In this document: piece after piece, positions 1-7,841 of the stretch
Layout: each line of letters starts with the position of its first letter
How positions within the stretch are numbered: the first letter of the stretch is position 1
DNA from: DAOMFB01 sp035519355
GTDB lineage: Bacteria > Acidobacteriota > Thermoanaerobaculia > UBA5066
Reading direction: 5' to 3'
Length of the DNA stretch: 10,145 nt
Assembly (NCBI GenBank): GCA_035519355.1
Contig: DATIWM010000131.1
Coordinates: forward strand, 1-10,145
Notes under the pieces: model-generated
The model's database searches: none
Told to the model about the DNA's origin: nothing
The model's input: the letters and a program-made list of their open reading frames with translations, nothing else
Position numbers and translations under genes: made by a program

Positions 1-524
1 CGCGCCGCCTCGGCGCGGAGGAGCGCGGCGGCCTGCCGGGTCTGGCGGAGGTCGAGGCCGTCGAACGGCTCGTCGAGGAGGAGGAGAGGGTGCGGCGCCG
101 CGAGGCCGAGGGCGAGGAGCGCGCGCTGCCTCTGCCCCTTCGAGAGGGTGCCGAGGGGCCTCCCGAGGATCTCGTCGAGGCCGAGCGACTCCGTGGCCTC
201 GCGCCTGAGCCCGCCGCCCTGGAGGCGGGCGAAGAAGGCGAGCGCCTCGCCGACCGTCTGGGCCGGCCAGGGAGCGATTCCCTCCGGGAGGTAGAAGAGG
301 CGGCGCGCGCGGTCGCGTGGCCGAAGGAGGACGCCCTCCCAGCGGACCTCTCCGCCGTCCGGCGGGAGAAGGGCGGCGAGGCACTCGAGGAGGGTCGTCT
401 TTCCCGACCCGTTCGGCCCGATGAGGCCGAGGATCTCCCCCGCGCGGACGTCGAATGCGGCGTCCCGGAGCGCCCACTCGGTCCCGAAGCGCTTCGAGAG
501 GCCGCAAACCGTCAGGAGGGTCAT
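1..524 (-). CDS. ABC transporter ATP-binding protein, ABC-2/CcmA type (partial, C-terminus beyond left edge)
   Basis: Nucleotide-binding subunit that would hydrolyse ATP at the inner membrane for an ABC transporter; the permease is not in the window. Only 174 codons are present. Visible motifs are Walker A GPNGSGKTT (residues 36-44), the ABC signature LSKGQRQR (127-134), and Walker B LLLLDEP with the D-loop GLD (147-158). At the Q-loop position the sequence reads YLPEG, with Glu (81) where many families have Gln. Glu here is common in ABC-2-type exporter ATPases (COG1131, NatA/CcmA-like), which favours an exporter over an importer. The ATG at 524 begins directly before a typical beta-strand (MTLLTVCGLSKRFG) and lies 23 bases after the stop of the upstream receptor gene, so the two probably share a transcript. 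No strong Shine-Dalgarno is visible, which suggests translation may rely on coupling. The His-switch region is off the edge. The family is certain; the substrate is unknown. Confidence 0.93.
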   Translation of the reverse strand, partial: MTLLTVCGLSKRFGTEWALRDAAFDVRAGEILGLIGPNGSGKTTLLECLAALLPPDGGEVRWEGVLLRPRDRARRLFYLPEGIAPWPAQTVGEALAFFARLQGGGLRREATESLGLDEILGRPLGTLSKGQRQRALLALGLAAPHPLLLLDEPFDGLDLRQTRQAAALLRAEAA

Positions 525-547
525 GCCCGCGCCGCCGTTTCCATTCC

Positions 548-3406
548 TCAGAACTGTACCCGGATCTGGAACTGGAACTCCCGGGGCGGGTCGACGTTCG
601 AGATGCCGCCGAGGGGCTGGCCGAGCGTCGGGAGCGGGACCCCGCTGGCGCTGTTGCCGTAAGTGCCGTTGTACCCGTAGACATTCGCGTGGTTCGTCAG
701 GTTGAGCCCTTCGGCGCGGAGGACGAGGTTCACGGCGTGCGAGAGGGCGAAGCTCCGCTCGAGGAAGAGCGAGAGGTCGAAGGTGGAGTGGCCGCGGCCG
801 GCGTTGCGGCCGAGGAGGGCTCCGTCGACGATCGGCCGGTCCGTGCTGGAGGCGTCGCCGTTGTTGTCGACGCCGGTCGTGATGTTGTAGGGGCGACCGG
901 AAGCGATCGTCATCGTCCCGCCGGTCCGGAATTCCCAGGGGAGGGCGGCCCAGCCGCTCAGGACGAGGCGCTGCCGCTGGTCGAGGAGGGAGTCGGCCCA
1001 CTCGGCCCCGAGGTTCCGCGTGTCGTTCGGGTAGACGCTCGGGGCGTCAGGCTCGACGTTGTTCCGCGCGTGAGACCACGTGTACGAGAGGAGGACACTC
1101 CCGGCGGCGCCGAAGCTCTTCCGGACGTTCACCTGGAGGCCGTCGTACTTCGCCTCGCCGAGATTCGTCGTCACGAAGATCCGGCGGTAGCCGTTGTCCA
1201 CGGGGACGATGGGACGGGTCGCGTCGGCCGCCGAGGCGCTCAGCGTCTGCCCGGGGGCCGTCCGGACGAACGTGGTCGGGGCGTTCTCGTCGAGCGTCAT
1301 GACGATGCCGGTCGTCTTCATCGAGAGGCCGTCGACGGCGACGAACCACCCCGGGGCGACCTCGCGCTCGACGCCGAGGGCGGCCTGAAGGGTCTTCGGG
1401 TTGGTGAAGGAGTCCGGGTAGTAGAGGAGCTTCGAGGTGTCGAAGAACTGGTTGTAGTAATCCGCCATTCCCGGCCGGATCGTGATGTCGCGGGCGGGGA
1501 GGACGGCGCCCGGCGGGAAACCCGGAAGCGGCTCGAGGGAGGTCGGGAATCCCGTCTGCCCGGGAGCCGCCGTGTACGTGAAGATCCCCTCGGGGCCGCC
1601 GAGCGACCAGGTCGCCTGGGTGTTCGCGGGAATCTCCGAGTAGTAGACGCCGAAGCTCCCCCGGACGGCCGTCTTGCCGTCCTTCCCCGGCGTCCAGACG
1701 ACGCCGGCGCGCGGCGAGAAGTTCGTCGTGGCGTCCGTGAGCGTCTGCCGGTCGTACCGGAGGCCGAGGTTGATCGAGAGGCCGGAGAGGGGTCGGAAGT
1801 CGTCCTGCGCGAAGAGCGACCAGTTCGTCTCCCGGACGTTGTAGGCGACGTCGCCGAAGCCCTGGGTGTACTTCGTCACGTCGGCGATCGTCAGCGACGA
1901 GGTCGGGGTCGAGGGGGGGATGTTCGTCCGGAAGGTGAATTGCCCCTTGTAGAACGGGGTTCCAAACTCCTGCCCGTACCCGCCCGAGCTCGAGTAGACG
2001 GCGTCGCCTCCGGCGCGGATCGTGTGAGGCCCCGCGGCGACCGTCAGGGAGTCGGAGATCTGGTACTGGTGGTTCATTAGGCTGGCCCAGCGCGACTCTC
2101 CCTCGGTGGCGACGCCGGGGCGGACGTACTGGCTCGAGTCGTCGGTCGGGTAGAACTGCGTGATCGGCGAGCCGACGAGGAGTGCGGCGCGCGCCTCGTT
2201 GAAGAGGTTCGGGCTCAGGATCGCGTTCTCTCCGATCATCCCGGTGTAGGTGTTCCGCGTGAAGGCTCGGCCGGCGCTCGGGAGCGTCGTCCCGCCGACG
2301 ACGTCCGAGGGGTTCGTGTCGTCGAACGTGTCGAGGTTGAATCGGAGCTGGGCGCTGTTGCGGTCGTCGATCGTCGCGTCGAGCTTGACGAGGAAGAGCT
2401 CCTGGTCGAAGTGGCCGGTGTAGATCCCCGGCTCGTAGGCGGACGTGATCTGGGAGTCGCGCCGCTGGCGCGTGATCTCGCCTCCGACGAGGAACTGGAG
2501 CCGGTCGGTCACGAGCGGCCCGGAGAGGACGCCTCCCCCCTGGACGAGGGCGTCGTTCAGGTCGGCGCCCGTGACGGGGGCCGAGGCCTCGAGGGCCCCG
2601 GGGCGGATCGTGACGGGGAAGTCGCCGTGAAAATCGTTCGTCCCCGACTTCGTGATGACGTTGACGACGCCCCCCGTCGTCCGCCCCCACTCAGCGGAGG
2701 TCGCGAGGTTCATGACGGTCATCTCCTGGACGGCCGGGAGGGGGAGGGTCGCGAAGATCGTTTGCCGGCCCCACGAGTCGTTCACGGGGCTGCCGTCGAC
2801 GCCCCAGGAGATCTGCCGGCGTCCGCTCCCCTGGAAGACGACGAGCGTCTCGTTGAGGAAGACGTCCCCGGTCCCTTTCGCCGGCCTCACCGCCGAGTCG
2901 AGGAGCGGCAGGCTCGTCAGCTTGTTGCTCCAGTTCGGCGTCTCCTCGATCTTCGTCGAGTCGAGGCGGATCCCGAGGGTCGGCTCGTCGGAGCGGATGC
3001 CGCCCACGGTTCCGAGGACGGTGATCTCGCTCGCGACGCCCGCCGCCTTCAGGACGGCGTGGATCGAGGCGGTCTCGCCGGCCGTCAGGACGAGGCCGGT
3101 CCGCTCCTCACCCTGGAACCCCGGGAGCGTGAAGGCGACCGTGTAGCGCCCCGTCAGCGGGAGCGAGGGGACGTTGTAAAGACCGTCCTCCCGGGTCGTG
3201 ACGGTTCGGACGAGGCCGGTCGCGTCGTTGCGGACGGTGACCGCGACGCCGGGGAGCGGCGCGCCGGCGGTGTCGGTGACGCGCCCCCGGAGGGCGCCGG
3301 TCCCCGATGTCTGGGCGAGGAGGCGGAATTGGGCCAGAGAGAGCAGGAGGCCGGCCCCGAGGAGAAAACCTCGTGGAACCCGGCGGACCGAGGGGCGATT
3401 TCGCAC
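548..3406 (-). CDS. TonB-dependent receptor-like outer-membrane protein with N-terminal carboxypeptidase-regulatory-like domain (Oar-like)
   Basis: A 952-residue outer-membrane beta-barrel receptor, expected to bind and import (or display binding to) an unknown ligand using energy from TonB-ExbBD. I chose the GTG start at 3406 because AAAGGA lies 6 bases upstream and it opens directly into a signal peptide: basic residues 2-12, a hydrophobic core at 14-25, and probable cleavage near LLA-Q (31/32). Residues about 37-120 form a carboxypeptidase-regulatory-like beta-sandwich (GRVTDTAGAPLPG, then DGLYNV and GRYTVAF). SEITVLG (126-132) could serve as a TonB box. A plug domain follows, with the GVDGSPVND and GGVVNVITKSGTNDFHG motifs, then a long barrel ending in alternating hydrophobic strands and a C-terminal Phe (IRVQF), the usual barrel-assembly signal. 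Length and architecture match the Oar-like receptors abundant in Acidobacteriota. The frame stays open upstream to 3907, but that stretch overlaps the preceding gene and lacks protein-like character. The ligand cannot be inferred. Confidence 0.92.
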   Translation of the reverse strand: MRNRPSVRRVPRGFLLGAGLLLSLAQFRLLAQTSGTGALRGRVTDTAGAPLPGVAVTVRNDATGLVRTVTTREDGLYNVPSLPLTGRYTVAFTLPGFQGEERTGLVLTAGETASIHAVLKAAGVASEITVLGTVGGIRSDEPTLGIRLDSTKIEETPNWSNKLTSLPLLDSAVRPAKGTGDVFLNETLVVFQGSGRRQISWGVDGSPVNDSWGRQTIFATLPLPAVQEMTVMNLATSAEWGRTTGGVVNVITKSGTNDFHGDFPVTIRPGALEASAPVTGADLNDALVQGGGVLSGPLVTDRLQFLVGGEITRQRRDSQITSAYEPGIYTGHFDQELFLVKLDATIDDRNSAQLRFNLDTFDDTNPSDVVGGTTLPSAGRAFTRNTYTGMIGENAILSPNLFNEARAALLVGSPITQFYPTDDSSQYVRPGVATEGESRWASLMNHQYQISDSLTVAAGPHTIRAGGDAVYSSSGGYGQEFGTPFYKGQFTFRTNIPPSTPTSSLTIADVTKYTQGFGDVAYNVRETNWSLFAQDDFRPLSGLSINLGLRYDRQTLTDATTNFSPRAGVVWTPGKDGKTAVRGSFGVYYSEIPANTQATWSLGGPEGIFTYTAAPGQTGFPTSLEPLPGFPPGAVLPARDITIRPGMADYYNQFFDTSKLLYYPDSFTNPKTLQAALGVEREVAPGWFVAVDGLSMKTTGIVMTLDENAPTTFVRTAPGQTLSASAADATRPIVPVDNGYRRIFVTTNLGEAKYDGLQVNVRKSFGAAGSVLLSYTWSHARNNVEPDAPSVYPNDTRNLGAEWADSLLDQRQRLVLSGWAALPWEFRTGGTMTIASGRPYNITTGVDNNGDASSTDRPIVDGALLGRNAGRGHSTFDLSLFLERSFALSHAVNLVLRAEGLNLTNHANVYGYNGTYGNSASGVPLPTLGQPLGGISNVDPPREFQFQIRVQF

Positions 3407-3412
3407 GGATCG

Positions 3413-3418
3413 TCCTTT
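3413..3418 (-). promoter_or_regulatory. Shine-Dalgarno fixing the GTG start of the receptor gene
   Basis: On the minus strand AAAGGA is followed by a 6-base spacer and the GTG at 3406-3404. This spacing is ideal, and it selects a start that gives a clean signal peptide rather than the upstream ATG at 3907. Confidence 0.7.
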
Positions 3419-3530
3419 CCGATTCGACAGAAGGCTCCCGGGTTCGCCTGAGGCGCCCCCGGCGATGCGCAGAGAGAAAGACCGGCCGGCCCAAAGGGCG
3501 ACCGGGGCGACGTCGCGGCCGGCGGCCGGA

Positions 3531-3552
3531 CGGGCGCGATGCGCACCGCCCG
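3531..3552. repeat. GC-rich inverted repeat between the secreted-protein gene and the receptor gene
   Basis: CGGGCG at 3531-3536 and CGCCCG at 3547-3552 are perfect complements around a 10-base loop. In the minus-strand transcript this hairpin starts 11 bases after the stop of the upstream gene. No T-run follows, so it is not a canonical intrinsic terminator. It could protect a 3' end or attenuate readthrough into the receptor gene. In DNA this GC-rich a 6-bp stem can also occur by chance. Confidence 0.25.
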
Positions 3553-3563
3553 CCGCGCGCGCC

Positions 3564-4211
3564 TCATTCCCTCTGCGAAATTCCCTTGAGAAAGCCGTGG
3601 CCGCGTCCCGAGGCGGGAACGTCGGCCGGTCGTACCGTCCCGACAGCAAGGCCTCCGACGGGAACCGAGACGGTGTCGGAGCCGGGATCTTCCCGGAAGG
3701 ACGCGAGAGCGGGCGGCGCGGTGCCGCCCGCGTCGGCGCACCCGCCGGGCCTGTCCTCGAGACCGGCCTCCGGGAGGTCACCCGACGCGGGACCGGCACC
3801 CGTCCAGAGTTCGCTCCCCTGGCGGCGAACCTCCTCGATCGGACGTGTCGCGTCAGGGACGATCTCGAAGGAGGGGCCGGCCTCGGCCTCCGTTTCGAGC
3901 CCTTCATCCTCGAACCGGACGAGGAGGCGCGCGCGGGGGGAGGGGAGGTTCGGGACGACCCAGGTGAACGAGCGGGTCCGCCCGTCCAGCTCGCCGGTCA
4001 GGCGGACCGGAATGCGGGCGCCGTCGCCGACGAGGAGGAGGATCTCGAGCTCGTCGCTCTCCTCCGGCACCCCCGTCCACCGGACCAGGACCGGAGTCCC
4101 CGCGCGGAGAGCGCTCCCCGCCACGGGCGCGACGATCCGGACGTCGGCGACTGCGGGCGACCCCGCCCACACGCAAAGCGCCGCCGCCAGGATTCCTCCC
4201 CTCGCCCTCAT
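3564..4211 (-). CDS. Secreted protein of unknown function with an Ig-like/Kre9-KNH-type N-terminal domain
   Basis: A 215-residue exported protein. Residues 1-22 are a signal peptide (MRARGG, a hydrophobic core, cleavage after AVA). No lipobox Cys sits at the cleavage point, so it should be soluble in the periplasm or outside the cell. Residues about 24-118 read as a compact all-beta domain: IVAPVAGSALRAGTPVLVRW, then a run with ILLLVGDG, then SFTWVVPNL and RLLVRFEDEG. The spacing of a Gly-rich turn, a Trp strand and a second Trp-Val-Pro strand recalls the Ser-Thr-rich/Kre9-KNH family (PF10342); I recognise this by pattern only. Residues 119-215 are rich in Gly, Pro and Ala with no visible fold, catalytic motif or membrane anchor. 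The ATG at 4211 has GGAGG just upstream with a short spacer of 2 bases. It lies 157 bases before the receptor gene on the same strand and is divergent from the tRNA. The function is not known. Confidence 0.72.
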   Translation of the reverse strand: MRARGGILAAALCVWAGSPAVADVRIVAPVAGSALRAGTPVLVRWTGVPEESDELEILLLVGDGARIPVRLTGELDGRTRSFTWVVPNLPSPRARLLVRFEDEGLETEAEAGPSFEIVPDATRPIEEVRRQGSELWTGAGPASGDLPEAGLEDRPGGCADAGGTAPPALASFREDPGSDTVSVPVGGLAVGTVRPADVPASGRGHGFLKGISQRE

Positions 4212-4266
4212 CCCCTCCGGCCAGTGTTTCAGCCGTGCGGGGCGAAGTCAATCGGGGCGGGGTGCG

Positions 4267-4275
4267 TGCTAGCAT
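4267..4275 (+). promoter_or_regulatory. Candidate extended -10 promoter for tRNA-Leu and perhaps tig
   Basis: TGC followed by TAGCAT gives an extended -10 (TGN plus a hexamer matching TATAAT at four of six positions). The predicted transcript start, near 4282, is about 13 bases before the tRNA 5' end. No good -35 is visible 17 bases upstream, as expected for extended -10 promoters. No terminator is evident between the tRNA and tig, so the same promoter may drive the downstream gene. This is an inference from a short match. Confidence 0.4.
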
Positions 4276-4294
4276 CGCGGGCTCCGCCCGTCTG

Positions 4295-4378
4295 GCGGGA
4301 GTGGCGGAATGGCAGACGCGCCGGATTTAGGATCCGGTGGGGAAACCCGTGAGGGTCCGACTCCCTCCTCCCGCACCA
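4295..4378 (+). tRNA. tRNA-Leu, anticodon UAG
   Basis: An 84-base class II tRNA with encoded CCA. The acceptor stem pairs GCGGGAG (4295-4301) with CTCCCGC (4368-4374), followed by discriminator A and CCA (4376-4378). The anticodon stem CCGGA/TCCGG encloses the 7-base loop TTTAGGA, with anticodon TAG at 4328-4330, which reads CUA and other CUN leucine codons. A long variable arm (about 4338-4350) is typical of tRNA-Leu. The T arm pairs GAGGG with CCCTC around a 7-base loop TCCGACT. The gene sits 34 bases upstream of tig in the same direction and may share its transcript. Confidence 0.97.
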
Positions 4379-4412
4379 TTCCGCTGCGCGAAAGTACGAA
4401 GGAAGCCGCTTC

Positions 4413-5714
4413 ATGATCACCTCCTTTGTGGACGAGTCCCCGACGAAGAAGTCCCTGACGGTGGAGATTCCCGTCGAGGAAGTCCGCCGCGTGACGGACC
4501 GGACCGCCCGGACCCTCGCGAAACAGGTCAAGCTCCCCGGTTTCCGTCCCGGCAAGGTGCCCGTGGAACTGATCAAGAAGCGGTTCGCGGACACCCTGAA
4601 AGGCGAGGTCGTCGACCAGCTCGTCCAGGAGTCGGTCGTCACCGCCCTGAAGGAGAAGAACCTCGTCCCGCTCGGCTCGCCGAAGGTCGACGACCTGAAG
4701 TTCGATTTCGAGGGGCCGCTCTCCTTCAAGGTCGACCTCGAGGTCCGGCCGCCGGTCGCCCCGAAGGACTACCGCGGGCTCAAGGTGCCGTCCGGTTCCG
4801 CCGCCCCGACCGGGGAAGAGATCGAGGCGGTCCTGTCGCGTCTCCGCGAGGGGCACGCGCACTACGACCCGATCGAGGGGCGTCCGGCCGCGGACGGCGA
4901 CTTCGCGCTCGTCGACATCAAGGGAACGTTCCCCGCGGGCGACGGGAAGGACTTCGAGGCCGAGAAGTCGCTCGTCGAGATCGCCGGGGATCGGACGCTG
5001 CCGGAGCTCTCGGCGCACCTCCAGAGCGCCCTGCCCGGGACGAATTTCAGCTTCCAGAAGGATTTCCCGGCCGACGCGCCCGATCCGGCCTTCGCCGGGA
5101 AGACGGTCCTCTACAACGTCCACCTCGCGGCCCTGAAGAGCCGCGTCCTGCCGGAGCTCGACGACGACTTCGCCCGGACGGTGCTGACCCCCCGCGACGG
5201 CGAACCCCCCGAAGGCGCGGGCCTCGCCCTTCTCCGCGAGAAGGTCGCCGAGTCGCTGACGAAGGACAAGGAGACGGCCCTTCGCGAGACCCGGCGGCGC
5301 GCCCTGCTGGACGGCCTCCTCGCGCTGAACGACGTGGCGGCCCCCGAGTCGATGACCGAGGCCGAGATCGATTCGGCGCTCCGCGACTACGCCCGGCACC
5401 TCGCCCGGCAGGGAGTGAACCTCAAGGAGGCGCAGATCGACTGGAACGCCCTCCGCGGCGACGCGCGCGACGCCGCCGTCCGGCGCGTGAAGGAATATCT
5501 CCTTCTCGACGCCATCGGCGAGGCCGAGGGGATCGGCGTCACCGACACCGAGCTCGACGCGGAGCTGAAGCGCCGCGCCACGGCGGCCGGGATGTCGTTC
5601 GCCGAGCTGAAGGCGGCGCTGGCGAAGGCCGAGCGCCTCGAGGGGGTCCGCGAGGAGATCCGGATCGAGCGGGTCCTCGACTTCCTTCTCGCCGAAGCGG
5701 CCGTCGCCGGCTGA
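4413..5714 (+). CDS. tig: Trigger factor, ribosome-associated chaperone
   Basis: A 433-residue cytoplasmic chaperone that docks at the ribosomal exit tunnel and shields nascent chains; the length is close to the E. coli protein. The N-terminal ribosome-binding domain (about 1-145) carries the signature GFRPGKVP at 43-50, the loop that contacts ribosomal protein L23. Residues about 150-245 correspond to the FKBP-like prolyl-isomerase domain, ending in RVLPELDDDFA. Residues from about 245 form the helical, SurA-like chaperone arms. In the isomerase domain the usual I-P-G-F-E segment reads LPELS (196-200), and several pocket aromatics are absent, so isomerase activity is doubtful while chaperone function should remain. 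The ATG at 4413 is preceded by GAAGGAAG (4398-4405) at good spacing. It lies 34 bases after the tRNA and 35 bases before clpP, probably in one operon with clpP. Confidence 0.97.
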   Translation: MITSFVDESPTKKSLTVEIPVEEVRRVTDRTARTLAKQVKLPGFRPGKVPVELIKKRFADTLKGEVVDQLVQESVVTALKEKNLVPLGSPKVDDLKFDFEGPLSFKVDLEVRPPVAPKDYRGLKVPSGSAAPTGEEIEAVLSRLREGHAHYDPIEGRPAADGDFALVDIKGTFPAGDGKDFEAEKSLVEIAGDRTLPELSAHLQSALPGTNFSFQKDFPADAPDPAFAGKTVLYNVHLAALKSRVLPELDDDFARTVLTPRDGEPPEGAGLALLREKVAESLTKDKETALRETRRRALLDGLLALNDVAAPESMTEAEIDSALRDYARHLARQGVNLKEAQIDWNALRGDARDAAVRRVKEYLLLDAIGEAEGIGVTDTELDAELKRRATAAGMSFAELKAALAKAERLEGVREEIRIERVLDFLLAEAAVAG

Positions 5715-5749
5715 CGCGTAAGATCGCGCCCGAGGGAGGAGACACGCCC

Positions 5750-6352
5750 ATGTCGATGCTGATCCCGATGGTCATCGAGCAGACGAACCGGGGCGAGCGC
5801 GCCTACGACATCTACTCGCGCCTCCTGAAGGACAACGTCATCTTCCTCGGCTCGGGGATCAACGACGAGATCTCGAACCTCGTCATCGCCCAGATGCTCT
5901 TCCTCGAGGCGGAGAACCCCGAGAAGGACATCACGCTCTACATCAACTCTCCCGGCGGGTCCGTTTCGGCGGGGCTCGCGATCTACGACACCATGCAGTA
6001 CGTCAAGCCCGACGTGGCGACCTACTGCATCGGGCAGGCGGCGTCGATGGCGGCCGTCCTCCTGGCCGGCGGGGCGAAGGGGAAGCGCGCCGCCCTGCCG
6101 AACGCCCGCATCCTGATCCACCAGCCGCACGGCGGCGCCGAGGGGCAGGTCTCGGACATCGAGATCCAGGCCAAGGAGATGCTCCGGACGAAGAAGCGGC
6201 TGAACGAGATCCTCGCCTTCCACACCGGCCAGCCGTTCGCGACGATCGAGAAGGACACCGACCGCGACAACATCTTCGAGCCCGACGCCGCGAAGGAGTA
6301 CGGCCTCCTCGACCTCGTCATCCGGCGCCGCGACGAGAAGACGATTTCCTGA
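5750..6352 (+). CDS. clpP: ATP-dependent Clp protease proteolytic subunit ClpP
   Basis: A 200-residue serine peptidase (MEROPS S14) that forms the two-ring, 14-subunit degradation chamber served by ClpX. The catalytic triad is visible: Ser99 in GQAASMAA, His124 in LIHQPHGG, and Asp173 in DTDRDN. The oxyanion region SPGGSVSAG (67-75) and the handle-helix region following His124 are intact. The N-terminus (MSMLIPMVIEQTNRGERAYD) is typical, with a short propeptide. The ATG at 5750 has GGGAGGAG (5734-5741) 8 bases upstream, which selects it over the internal Met codons at positions 3 and 7. The gene follows tig by 35 bases without a visible terminator, implying cotranscription. A strong hairpin begins right after its stop. 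Its partner unfoldase gene clpX is next downstream. Confidence 0.98.
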   Translation: MSMLIPMVIEQTNRGERAYDIYSRLLKDNVIFLGSGINDEISNLVIAQMLFLEAENPEKDITLYINSPGGSVSAGLAIYDTMQYVKPDVATYCIGQAASMAAVLLAGGAKGKRAALPNARILIHQPHGGAEGQVSDIEIQAKEMLRTKKRLNEILAFHTGQPFATIEKDTDRDNIFEPDAAKEYGLLDLVIRRRDEKTIS

Positions 6353-6370
6353 CGGCGCCCGCCGGCGCCG
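6353..6370 (+). terminator. GC hairpin immediately after the clpP stop
   Basis: CGGCGCC (6353-6359) pairs perfectly with GGCGCCG (6364-6370) around the 4-base loop CGCC, starting at the first base after the stop codon. No T-run follows, so it is not a standard intrinsic terminator. It may be a partial terminator, a Rho-dependent end or an RNA-stabilising 3' structure separating tig-clpP from clpX. A weaker 5-bp hairpin, GTGAG-ACGG-CTCAC, follows at 6382-6395. Confidence 0.35.
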
Positions 6371-6444
6371 GATCCGGGTCGGTGAGACGGCTCACGCCGG
6401 GGCCCCGACGCCCTCCGCGCCCTGAATCGTTGCAGGATCGCGGC

Positions 6445-6474
6445 TTGTCGCGCCCTTCCCGGAGAGGTTAAGAT
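6445..6474 (+). promoter_or_regulatory. Candidate sigma-70-type promoter for clpX
   Basis: TTGTCG (6445-6450) and TAAGAT (6469-6474) are separated by 18 bases and resemble -35 and -10 elements. The predicted start is near 6481, leaving a leader of about 36 bases before clpX. It lies in the 164-base gap after clpP, the largest gap in the window, downstream of the hairpin at 6353-6370. Separate clpX transcription would fit this gap. The remainder of the gap (6371-6444) shows only GC-rich short palindromes. Confidence 0.4.
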
Positions 6475-6493
6475 CTCGGTTGGAGTCTTCTCC

Positions 6494-6516
6494 AAGGAGA
6501 CGGTGACGGCCATCCC

Positions 6517-6520
<4 letters not shown>
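6494..6520 (+). promoter_or_regulatory. clpX translation-initiation region with distant Shine-Dalgarno and a possible five-codon leader
   Basis: AAGGAG at 6494-6499 is the only good Shine-Dalgarno, but it is 17 bases from the clpX ATG at 6517, much farther than usual. A GTG at 6503 opens five codons (Val/Met-Thr-Ala-Ile-Pro) ending in TGA at 6518-6520, which overlaps the clpX start as ATGA. The SD-to-GTG spacing of 3 bases is short. Translational coupling is possible but unproven. No alternative in-frame start for clpX lies nearby upstream. Confidence 0.35.
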
Positions 6521-7761
<1,241 letters not shown>

Positions 7762-7808
7762 GGCCCGAAGGCCCCGGCCCGGCCCCCGGTCTTTGAGAAT
7801 GCCCTTCC

Positions 7809-7837
7809 CGAGGCGCGCCCATGCGCCTTCGAGGTGA
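7809..7837 (+). promoter_or_regulatory. Hairpin abutting the lon Shine-Dalgarno
   Basis: CGAGGCGC (7809-7816) pairs with GCGCC-T-TCG (7823-7831, one bulged T) around a 6-base loop. The stem's last base is the first base of the strong Shine-Dalgarno GAGGTGA (7831-7837), which is 4 bases before the lon ATG at 7842. The SD match is extended and decides that start over the in-frame ATG at 7821, which lies inside the hairpin loop. The hairpin could tune ribosome access, for example with temperature, but this is inference. Confidence 0.45.
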
Positions 7838-7841
7838 CCCG

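Noticed and set aside
455..2080. Long plus-strand open frame opposite the receptor gene
   Set aside because: The translation is Arg/Gly/Val/Glu-rich low complexity with no motif, while the minus strand encodes a clear receptor barrel. It is a GC-bias shadow.
3407..3907. N-terminal extension of the receptor gene to an ATG at 3907
   Set aside because: It would add 167 Arg/Pro-rich residues before a signal peptide and overlap the upstream secreted-protein gene; the GTG at 3406 has an ideal SD.
4337..5749. Open frame running through the tRNA and tig in the clpP reading frame, seeming to give an N-terminally extended ClpP
   Set aside because: ClpP starts cleanly at 5750 with a good SD and typical N-terminus. 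The upstream part overlaps tig in another frame and is Arg/Pro-rich without domain character.
7762..7775. GGCC-CGAA-GGCC hairpin right after the clpX stop as a terminator
   Set aside because: The stem is only 4 bp, with no T-run, in a run of C and G that pairs with itself in many ways; not enough to call.
7821..7841. In-frame ATG at 7821 as the lon start, adding seven residues
   Set aside because: It has no SD at proper spacing and falls in a hairpin loop, whereas 7842 has GAGGTGA directly upstream.
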